DNA of 64,000 nucleotides, from positions 5,647,690-5,711,689 of the forward strand of contig CM034403.1 of NCBI GenBank assembly GCA_019925095.2, read 5' to 3'. Positions within the stretch are counted from its first letter, which is position 1. Each line of letters starts with the position of its first letter. Position numbers and translations under genes: made by a program. Below are positions 56,050 through 64,000 of this stretch, piece by piece. The notes under the pieces were generated by a model, which worked only from the letters and a program-made list of their open reading frames with translations, was not told the DNA's origin and made no database searches. The stretch comes from Dendrolimus kikuchii. Its lineage: Eukaryota; Arthropoda; Insecta; Lepidoptera; Lasiocampidae.

Positions 56050-56690
56050 TATAGCATTATTTTTCGCCATCGGTGACGTTCGGCGGCCACTATGCAGTGC
56101 GTCCTATACGGAGTCAATGAATGTAGTGCGGACTCGCTCCCGGCCGTGGTTTGCCCATGGCCGGGTGCACGGACGGCTGGCGGCAAGGGGCTCGGTGCTG
56201 ATAGTGGCGCTGTGTACCCGCCACCTTTACCGCCATGGATGGACAATACCGGCTGCGCCCGACCGTAGCCCGGATCAATTTGCCCACAACGGTGACACCC
56301 CACATATCACATGACATTGACTTTCTGCATTCCTACGACTATGACAAGCCAATTCATATGACACATGACATGCAACGTGAGGACGGCACGATTCCCTACG
56401 GTTTGAGCGGTGCCGATCCTCCCTTGCTTATGCGAGCGGTGATAACTTGGACAAGAACGGGGGCGTCAAGCCGTAGTTCCCCCCCGTGCAGATGAAGACT
56501 TGCAGGTGAAACCAAGGGGAGGGTCCGCCCGCATGTAAGGCCTCTGGATAAGGGAGCAGAGTTGTTCCGCGCTCCACATTCTGTCACCGCAGGGTGCTCT
56601 GCGCCTTACGGTGACAATGGCCGAGGCCTCTTTGGTTGGTGCCTACCAGGCCCTATGTGGACAGGCGATAGCCACGTCTTTTTTTCTTTC
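56050..56690. other. GC-rich block, probably retroposon-derived
   Basis: Markedly richer in GC than its surroundings. Several overlapping open frames on both strands, none with a recognised domain; one plus-strand frame includes MDGQYRLRPTVARINLPTTV. Ends at a T run (56678-56690). Composition and abrupt edges suggest an inserted retroelement piece, but the family is unknown. Confidence 0.4.
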
Positions 56691-56719
56691 ACAAATTCAT
56701 GTACAAATTAGACATTTTA

Positions 56720-57024
56720 TCCGTGCAAGAACGGAGAAAGAATACAGTTTCCTGGGGTCGGGCGGACTGCCGTAAGAGGTGACAAAGTCACTCATAACCA
56801 GGTTGTAGGGTATTTGCCCGTATGGATGGCTACCACCCCTGGTCTAGAGTAGGCTGCCATAACAACCTTCAGTTGTGTTCCAGCATTAATGGTCAGGTTC
56901 CAGTCTCCCTTTAGAGAGAGGCAGCACATTGGTTTTGGTGTTACTAATGTCCATAGGCAATGGTAACCGCTTTCCATCAGGTAGTCCATCTGCCTGTTTG
57001 CTGAACTCTTGCAATAAAGAAAGA
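56720..57024 (+). mobile_element. Dispersed retroposon family A, copy 7
   Basis: From CCGTGCAAGAACGGAGAAAG to CTTGCAATAAAGAAAG. Somewhat diverged. Confidence 0.8.
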
Positions 57025-57394
57025 CATCCTTACAGATTATAACATATATTAGTTTCACACACATACGCGCACGTCGTCAAAGTTAACATACTAAAGATCT
57101 CAAGAGGGAATGCCGATATATCTCTTCTCTAAATTCGTCACCAGCTCTTTGTCTTACATAGAAGAGGAGAAGAAAAAGCAGGATAAATAAAATTATGATA
57201 AACCACACACACACTATTTTTATACAGAACCAAATTTATTTTCCTTTCTAAAATACGGAAAATTCGCCCATGACAGTAGGACCACATCTTGTCCATTCTT
57301 TCCCCTACGTTGTTAAAATACATTTATTTTTAAATAGAATTCAATGAAGTATAAATTATTATGCGATATCAACCACAGTATAGTTTATTACTAT
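57025..57394. other. Unrecognised stretch
   Basis: Nothing supported. Confidence 0.4.
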
Positions 57395-57640
57395 TGGTGG
57401 TGCCAAGGGTAAATTTTGAGATCCTTCCCCCACCTCCCCTATAGCACACCACGTGGTGGCGGTTGTAGAATAATTTCCCTACCTCCTGGACTGGTGCGGC
57501 CTTCGATAATACAACTCAAGAACAGTGGACGGCAGGACAATCAGATCAATCGTTGCATCCGATTGATCATAATATGGGAAGGAAAATCTGGTCACTAACC
57601 TTAACTTCCCGAAACTGCACTTCTCCCAATTCGGCAAGCC
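57395..57640 (-). other. Possible LINE-derived fragment
   Basis: The minus strand can be read as SFPYYDQSDATIDLIVLPST then VLELYYRRPHQSRR, followed by GC-rich sequence. It looks like a conserved repeat phrase, but I cannot place it with confidence. Confidence 0.3.
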
Positions 57641-58069
57641 TGGAGACGTCTGGCAGCGGTCGTCGAGGTTTGATTGGTTGCACATAGTAGTATGAAATAG
57701 TCTATTTTTTTCACACACAAATGGCGCTTAAAATTATTAAAAATTAGCACATATAGATATGGGTCGGCATGCGCGCGCGATCGTGTAGGATAATCGGCTT
57801 ATTATAATATTGGGGCGGTGGTGCGGTTTTGTCCCTCTAGTGTCATTGCGTGACAACATATACGTCGTTGGCCAATGAGCCTCCTTAGAAGGGCACAGAT
57901 CGGAAGATGTCGGCGTGACTGACTTCATTCCGATCATATAATCAAAGAAATGAACCAATCGAAATAATTGGCCTAAACACTACATATATATAAAATTTCA
58001 TCAAAATTGGTGTCGTGGATGTTTCTTTAAAACATAACAAACATAATTACTTTCGTATTTATAGTATTA
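57641..58069. other. Unrecognised stretch
   Basis: 57740-57960 is GC-moderate without recognised coding. 57985-58065 resembles the AAATTGGTGTCGTGGATGTT-type edge of Helitron-like repeats. Confidence 0.35.
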
Positions 58070-58861
58070 AGTATGGACGCTAATGAAAGATGACTGTCAG
58101 GCGAGAGGCTTACATTTGAATGCGAAGAAAACAAAGGTTATGGTGTTTGAAAGAGAAGAAACCAGAACAAATGCAAGGATAATGGTCGATGATATTATGC
58201 TGGAGCAAGTGAATGAGTTTGTATATCTTGGATGTGCTTTTAGCAGGGATGGAAGGTACACCGCTGATATAGAAAGAAGAGTGAATTTGGGGAATAGTTT
58301 GAATGGAGCGTTAGGTAAACTTCTAGGCGCTAAGAACCTCAGCCAGAAAGCCCAGCTCGCCATACACAACGCGGTGCTGGTACCTACGCACACGTATGGA
58401 AGCGAGAGTTGGATATGGAAGAGAGAGCATGAAAGTAGAGTAAACGCGGTTGAGATGCGAGCACTGCGCAAAATCTGCGGAGTGACGCTCACGGACCGCG
58501 TTCGTAATACCGAAGTAAGAAAGAGAGTTGGTCTGAAAGAGAGTGTCGTGAAGGTAAGGAAAGAATAGAAAGAAAGAAGAAGGGAAGAATGCATGATGAA
58601 AAAATGACTAAACAGATATACAATGCAAAAGTGGATGGATGCAGAAGTCGTGAAAGGCCACGACACACCTTCCATGATCAAATTGATCGTGTACTAGCAG
58701 AAGGTGATGTCAGGAGCCTTAAGAACAGACGAGCGTGCATGACAAGAGTTATGAATGTTAAAGAAGCAAGTGAGGTGTGTAAGAATAAGCCTAAATGGCG
58801 CTCTGTTGTTCGTGCCTACCCCGCAAGGGAACTGGCGTGAAGTTATGTATGTATGTATGTA
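58070..58861 (+). pseudogene. LINE 3' end with the longest reverse transcriptase remnant
   Basis: Two open pieces. 58083-58568 encodes LHLNAKKTKVMVFEREE, VNEFVYLGCAFSRDGRY, AIHNAVLVPTHTYGSESW, then MRALRKICGVTLTDRVRNTE. After a diverged, frameshifted spot (about 58540-58590) the second piece (58589-58840) encodes CRSRERPRHTFHDQID and ends RSVVRAYPARELA with a stop, then a TATG repeat tail. L.LN..KTKVM, FVYLG and YGSE.W mark the part of a non-LTR reverse transcriptase downstream of its YxDD active site. Clade uncertain (RTE-like). The active site is missing. Confidence 0.85.
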
Positions 58862-59062
58862 TAGAACCCTTAAGTAATCGCCATATCTGTCCGTCTGTGT
58901 ATATTTTGGTTTGTGGCCCAGCAGAGTAAAAATGCACAGTGGTATATTTTATACAAACTTTTCACAATGATTTGAAAACTATTAACACGGACGCAACTTG
59001 TATAGATATTGGTTTTACAGCTCGAGGTAGAGACAGGATATCGCAATAAATATAACAAATCA

Positions 59063-59205
59063 GACAGCCCCTGTGGTTGAATGAGCCTTTGCCATCAGCC
59101 TTTGGGATTAACCCTGGAGCTGTCTGTTGTGGGTATATTAATAATAGCACAAGTGTAATTTGCTTAATTAAGGGATATATGTACAACGTATGTATTTGTC
59201 TATCG
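59063..59205 (+). mobile_element. tRNA-derived SINE, family S1, copy 4 (internally deleted)
   Basis: CCCCTGTGGTTGAATGAGCC at the left and GTTGTGGGTATATTAATAAT...GGGATATATG at the right; the B box and middle are missing or mutated. Confidence 0.55.
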
Positions 59206-59260
59206 ATTATAAAAAAATATATACATCTATCAGTAATGACAACTGAGATTATCTCTCTGG

Positions 59261-59860
59261 TTGTTGACACGGCATTACATTAGCATGATTGCCAGATTAA
59301 TGTCTAACAGTATTGCAGACACAGCTTGGGCCAAGTGGCGTGAGGTGACAGGTGTCATTTGTGAATCCAAAATGCCGGTTAAATTAAAAGGACAGGTCTA
59401 TAAATCCATCATTAGACCTGTCCTTTTGTATGGCAGTGAATCTTGGCTTGTACTTGAGCAAAACAAGCAAGTACTGCGTGTCACGGAGATAAATATGCTG
59501 CGATGGATGTGTGGAGTGACGCGGAAAGACCGTGTTAGGAACTCCCGCATCCGCGGCAGTCTTCATGTCCGTGACATAGCAGTCAAACTGTAAAAGTGTT
59601 GCTTACGCTGGTACACGTTTTACAGAGACCGGCTAATTATGTGGGGAACAAATGTCTAACCACGCCACCTCCGCCAGGTCCCGGTCGAAGAGGAAGGCCC
59701 AAGGAATGTTGGCTTGACGTTGTGACGATGCTGAAGACCGCGTGAAGCGGAGTAGAAAAAGTAGGAAAGCGGACCCTGGGCGTCGGGGTGAACGCTCCGA
59801 ACGCAACCGGGATTTAACGCTCGGATGATGATGATAATGATGAGTATTGCACAGTGATTT
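59261..59860 (+). pseudogene. LINE 3' end, uninterrupted sister of 28393-29302
   Basis: Plus strand: KLKGQVYKSIIRPVLLYGSE, LRVTEINMLRWMCGVTRKDR, NSRIRGSLHVRDIAVKL, then a stop at 59591 followed by frameshifted remains. 3' end GCAACCGGGATTTAACGCTC and ATGATGATGAT tail. The first ~110 codons are open. Reverse transcriptase C-terminus; no catalytic motif. Confidence 0.8.
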
Positions 59861-59878
59861 TTATCAAAAAGTACTAAT

Positions 59879-59950
59879 GGCCGGTTCCTATATCTTACCG
59901 ACCGATAATTTAACTGATCTTAAATGTATAGTATGATATAGAAACCGGCC
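59879..59950. mobile_element. 72-bp foldback (GGCCGGTTCCTATATC arms)
   Basis: 59879-59894 pairs with 59935-59950 with one mismatch. Likely a tiny MITE; a diverged relative starts at 33772. Confidence 0.55.
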
Positions 59951-60028
59951 ACGAGTCTACAAAATAAAAATATTAAGATTTATTAATTGCAGAATGCCAA
60001 TAACATGAGGGTGTGGCCAACAATGAAA

Positions 60029-60319
60029 TACATACATACATACATACATAACTTCACGCCAGTTCCCTTGCGGGGTAGGCACGAAGAACAGAGCGCCATT
60101 TAGGCTTATTCTTACATACCTCACTTGCTTCTTTGACATTCATAACTCTTGTCATGCACGCTCGTCTGTTCTTAAGGCTCCTGACATCACCTTCTGCTAG
60201 TACACGATCAATTTGATCATGGAAGGTGTGTCGTGGCCTTCCACGACTTCTGCATCCATCCACTTTTGCATTGTATATCTGTTTATTCATTCTTTCATCA
60301 TGCATTCTTTCCACATGCC
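60029..60319 (-). mobile_element. 5'-truncated LINE with 8-bp target duplication
   Basis: Same LINE as 58070-58861, minus strand, with CATA repeat tail at the left. CAATGAAA flanks it at 60021-60028 and 60320-60327. The frame is open over its whole ~85 codons (MHDERMNKQIYNAKVDGCRS through RAYPARELA), so it is a young insertion. Confidence 0.88.
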
Positions 60320-60327
60320 CAATGAAA

Positions 60328-60669
60328 ATGAATGAAATAGTTTCGCCTAAAACGGAAATTCAATCCGAATTCGGGTGCACGTCCCTTAACCTAACTCTGA
60401 GAGAGCTTTCAGACGGTACAAAATATAATGGAAATATTCCATTCATTCCGGCATCTGAGCAAATACTGATGTGATGAATAATCTCCCAACGTTGTCACGA
60501 GAAAAGGTCACCACTATATTTACAAAAACAACGATTATATTTCTCCACCCGCGTAGGTTCGAATCTGTCGCAGTTGGTAATTTTACTTCGAAATATGTAT
60601 ACATAGAACTCTGACGTTGTTATATGTAATTTTATTAGTTTAAAATTCGATCTGTGATGAAAATTTTAT
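60328..60669. other. Unrecognised stretch
   Basis: Nothing supported. Confidence 0.4.
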
Positions 60670-60988
60670 CCGTGCAGGAACGGAGAAATAATACAATTTT
60701 CCTGCGGCCGGGCGGCCTGTCGTAAGAGGCGACAAAATAACCCACAGCCAGGTGGTAGGGCATTCGCCCGACTGGATGGCTATCACCCCTGGTCTAAAGT
60801 ATGTCGCCATAACAACTATGAGTTGTGTTCCGGCATTAGTAATCAGGTTCCAATCTCCCTTAAGAGAGCAGCAGTGCATTTGTAGCACCTTTGGTGTCGC
60901 AAATGTCTATAGGCGATGGTAACCGCTTAATATTAAGTGGGCCGTCTGCCTGTCTGCTGAGCTCCTGCAATAAAAATAAAAATAAAAT
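60670..60988 (+). mobile_element. Dispersed retroposon family A, copy 8
   Basis: Full length from CCGTGCAGGAACGGAGAAAT to CTGCAATAAAAATAAAAATA. Confidence 0.85.
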
Positions 60989-61039
60989 TATGTAGAGAGA
61001 CTCCCTCCCTAGCACGATACAAATATTTCCTCTTGTTTT

Positions 61040-61345
61040 TTTCATCTTCTAAATATTTGGTGTAGGCACAATATATAATATCTTTGCCTTCCGCACTTCT
61101 CTATTGTGACATACTTCCTTGTTAGAACACAAGTCCTCATATCATCATTCACCCTTATCGGTCTACCTTTACCTTTATACCCATCAATCTTGCAGTTTAA
61201 TATTCTTTTTGTCATGTGACTTTCATCCTTCCTCATTACATGCTCTACCACCTTAATCTTCTTCCTCTCAACTTTTCAGTCACGGGTGCAACTTTCAAAG
61301 ATCCCCCTAATGAACTCGTTTCTCATCTTATCCACATATGATACA
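61040..61345 (-). pseudogene. LINE C-terminal relic (GRPKKRW-type), copy 3
   Basis: Minus strand: VEHVMRKDESHMTKRILNCK, DGYKGKGRP, then a frameshifted NDDMRTC and CGRQRYYILCLHQ. Related to 9236-9545; stops present. Confidence 0.7.
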
Positions 61346-61591
61346 CGTATTTTCTATTTCCTATAAATAATTCAACAGTCATCTATCAAATCCTTTTTTC
61401 TGATATTCTAGGACTTTTTTTATATTAATTTATAGTTTAAATTTAAAGGCCGGTTTTTCAGTCATCACTTAAAAGTTATCAGTCGAATAAATGATAACCT
61501 GAATGAATTCAAAAGTGACACCATTCAACTGCTTTGTTAATGCAATTGACACTTTTAATTTGTCTTCGTCATACTTTATTTATATTATACA

Positions 61592-61855
61592 CTAGCTTTT
61601 GCCCACGACTTCGTCCACGTGGAATAGTTAAAAAAAGTAAGTTAAAAAAACTCCCCGATATTGAAACGTTCTTTATTGGTGCTCCGTTCCTATTGGTCTT
61701 AGCGTGATGATATATAGTCAATAGCCTTCCTCGATAAATGAGATATCTAACACTGAAATAATTTTTCAAATCAGCCCAGTAGTTCCTGAGATTAGCGCGT
61801 TCAAGCAAGCAAACACACAAACAAACTCTTCAGTTTTATATATTAGTATAAGATA
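61592..61855 (-). mobile_element. CTAG-terminal repeat, family D, copy (minus)
   Basis: CTAGCTTTTGCCCACGACTT, GGTGCTCCGTTCCTATTGGT, GATATATAGTC, CCCAGTAGTTCCTGAGATTA; nearly parallel to 47281-47515. Confidence 0.65.
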
Positions 61856-62118
61856 CTCGTATAATATTACAACTTTGTAGGTAGAGTACATTTAACTGGG
61901 GGTATTTAAGGAATTAAGAAAAAAATATATAATGAAGGACTACTAAATAGTTAAAACTAGAGTAAATTATATGGGTGTTGTATTTGGGGTCCATTGGCAA
62001 CGATTTTCTATAAAGACATCTATAAGAAAATCTTTGATATTACCCGCGATCAGAAGGCAGGCTCATACTTCGCCCAAGAGATAAGCATTGCAATACTGCG
62101 TGGTAATGCAGCCAGCCC

Positions 62119-62430
62119 GGACAGCCAGGAACACAGAAAGAATACAATTACCTGTCGCAGGGCGGCCTGTCGTAAGAGGCGACAAAACAACCCGCAGCCA
62201 GGTAGTAGTGTATTTGCCCGTCTTGATGGCTACCATCCCTTGGATAGTGTATGCCGCTATAACAACCTTCATTTGTGTTCCAGCTTTAGTGGCCAGGTTC
62301 CAGTCTCCTTTAAGAGAGCAGCAGCGCATTTATAGCATCTTTGGTGTTGCAAATGTCCATAGGCGATGGTAACCGCTTTCCGGTATAAAGGGCGTTTGCC
62401 TGTCTGTTAAGCTCATGCAATAAAAAGAAA
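62119..62430 (+). mobile_element. Dispersed retroposon family A, copy 9 (diverged)
   Basis: The head is altered (GGACAGCCAGGAACACAGAA) but the body is clear: CGGCCTGTCGTAAGAGGCGA, GGCGATGGTAACCGCTTTCC, CATGCAATAAAAAGAAA. Confidence 0.8.
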
Positions 62431-62960
62431 TTTGTATAAATTTTCTTTATCCCTTAAATACCTTTAGTTAAATGTATTTCACCAATGTCTTCCAGTCAAA
62501 TTTTATGCAGGTTATAGTTTAAGAAATAGGGATACAATTTTAAAATTTACAAACCAGGTGGCATTTCTTCAGTGTTGTCAACGTGTCGCAATAAAAATAT
62601 TAAAATAAACTTTAATTACGAAATCAATCATCGCTTAATCACAGAATATGTTTTATATGCGTTATAAAATGCGTAAACTCATATTCACTAAAGTTATACG
62701 GCGATAAATTAGTTTTTATGGATCCATAAAATTATTACATTTTTAGAAAGGAAAGAATAAACAATATGAAGAATACCCAGTTTTTATGTTCTTTTTCATG
62801 CGATAGGAGAATGATTGATTACATTATTTATTTTATTTTGTACCGTTTATTAGTTTCTTTCATGTATGCTAATGGATCAAAAATGGCTCGATGAACAATT
62901 GTAGGATATCTTTAGTTTATGATTCATTATACAAATTCGAATGTCTCATCATTACTAATA
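62431..62960. other. AT-rich stretch, nothing recognised
   Basis: No supported feature. Confidence 0.4.
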
Positions 62961-63205
62961 TTTGCCAGGTGATAGGGCATTTGTCCGACTGGATGGCTAC
63001 CACGCCTGGTCTAAAGTATGTCGCCATAACAACCTTGAGTTGTGTTCCGGCATTAGTGACCAGGTTCCAGTCTCCCTTAAGAGAGCAGCAGCGCATTTGT
63101 AGGAACTTTGGTGTTGCAAATGTCCATAGACGATCGTAACCGCTTTCCATCAACTGGGCCGTCTGCATGTCTGCTGATCTCCTGCAATAAAAATAATAAT
63201 AATAA
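62961..63205 (+). mobile_element. Dispersed retroposon family A, copy 10 (short form)
   Basis: Starts at TTGCCAGGTGATAGGG, the same internal point as copy 3, and ends CTGCAATAAAAATAATAATA. Confidence 0.8.
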
Positions 63206-63406
63206 TAATATTATAAATGCAAGTTTGGATGAATGTCTGTTGCTTAATTACGCCAGAACGGCAGAATGGATCTGGATGAAATTTGGCACATAAATAGATT
63301 ATAGTCTGGAATAGCATATAGGCTACTTTTTATCCTGGGAAAATTTACAGATAAATCTGTGTATAAAATTTATATTAACGTGAGCGAAGCCGTGGACAAA
63401 AGCTAG
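63206..63406 (+). mobile_element. CTAG-terminal repeat, family D, copy (plus)
   Basis: TATTATAAATGCAAGTTTGG at the left; CATATAGGCTACTTTTTATC; CGAAGCCGTGGACAAAAGCT followed by AG at the right. Directly follows family A copy 10. Confidence 0.65.
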
Positions 63407-64000
63407 TAACTAAATATAACAAGTTAAATAATACTTATATAAATTATTTAAAGAAATAAATTGTACTAATAATTTATTGTAAATAAATAATTCCCATCCA
63501 CTGGCACTCGTTGGGAACATACCCAAAAGGCTAGCAGCATTACTGCGTTGGGCAGCTATGTCGTTAATGAATTATAAAAAATATATTTTTCATATCTCAT
63601 ACTCTGAAAGTACGTTTGGTTCTGAAAGTTGCCTGATCACAGAGATGAAAACAATACTTTCCGTTTCTAGGAAACGATTTTCCCTGGTGTCAAATTTTTC
63701 AAAAGCTGTACAAACCATATCTGCCCATTGAAAGTCTCATTAAAATCGGTGATACTAATTTAGAGATTAGCCGGACATCCATACAGACAGACAGACAAAA
63801 TTCTAAAAATTGTATTTTCAGAATCTCCTGGTCCCCATGATTTTTTGACGTTACAAACAGTCACTTTAATTTTATTTATCTGTAGTATATATAAAAGATG
63901 TAATAATAAGTGGGTAAAACATCGCTCCGCTGATTTTGTTGACTACCCTCTTTCTGTGTGAGGCGACGGCCAATGCACAGCAGGGTAAGGGGCAGCCATT
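63407..64000. other. Unrecognised stretch
   Basis: 63740-63800 (ATTAAAATCGGTGATAC, ACAGACAGACAGACAAAATT) is probably another Helitron-like fragment. The window ends in GC-moderate sequence with no assigned feature. Confidence 0.4.

Noticed and set aside
58097..58681. 194-codon open frame on the minus strand
   Set aside because: Antisense of the LINE relic at 58070-58861; the sense strand carries the reverse transcriptase motifs.

Overview
The window reads as repeat-dense intergenic DNA from an insect, most likely a moth or butterfly. It is strongly AT-rich. It carries 3' fragments of several non-LTR retrotransposon (LINE) families, tRNA-derived SINEs, a BEL/Pao LTR element, a mariner relic, hAT-like and foldback elements, and short repeats ending in CTAG of the Helitron-like kind common in Lepidoptera. 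I found no convincing host protein-coding gene in 64 kb. The only conventional gene I can support is a tRNA-Leu(UAA) at 25027-25110. The organism call is inference from repeat style, not from a diagnostic gene.

Layout. 1-2317: non-repetitive AT-rich DNA with a perfect hairpin. 2318-6245: two SINEs, CTAG-terminal repeats, a 144-bp foldback, two retroposon stubs in the same target site, and a larger element with inverted ends. 7040-9770: more CTAG repeats and LINE relics. 10750-13600: AT-rich, with a Jockey-like relic and a Penelope-like fragment. 13600-16425: nested repeats. 16728-18421: an element with inverted ends holding a copia-gag-like relic. 18480-19035: a 9-bp tandem array. 20347-21205: a CTAG repeat and a broken mariner. 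22003-22170: a TA/TG microsatellite. 23172-27727: repeats, the tRNA, LINE 3' ends and a 402-bp retroposon with 16-bp target duplications. 28393-37350: LINE relics, copies of a ~300-bp dispersed family (called A here), microsatellites and a striking double hairpin at 33031-33140. 37496-40746: an hAT-like element, a SINE, a retroposon and a probable solo LTR. 41700-50408: hairpins, foldbacks, LINE relics and family A copies. 50425-54133: the best-preserved unit. 54134-64000: LINE relics, family A copies and one GC-rich block.

Main finding. A 3,209-bp BEL/Pao element (50615-53823) has 203-bp LTRs differing at three positions, a GGTGT 5-bp target duplication, a candidate primer-binding site and one uninterrupted 604-codon gag-protease frame. 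It has no reverse transcriptase, RNase H or integrase. It sits inside an older minus-strand LINE copy that has its own 12-bp target duplication, so the order of insertions can be read directly. It looks like a non-autonomous element that kept gag and protease but lost the rest of pol.

The repeats do not form a pathway. What links them is insertion history: family A inside a LINE, BEL inside a LINE, repeats abutting other repeats, and TA microsatellites growing at the end of one CTAG family. Family letters (A-H, S1, S2) are labels for this window only. Clade names for short LINE fragments are tentative.
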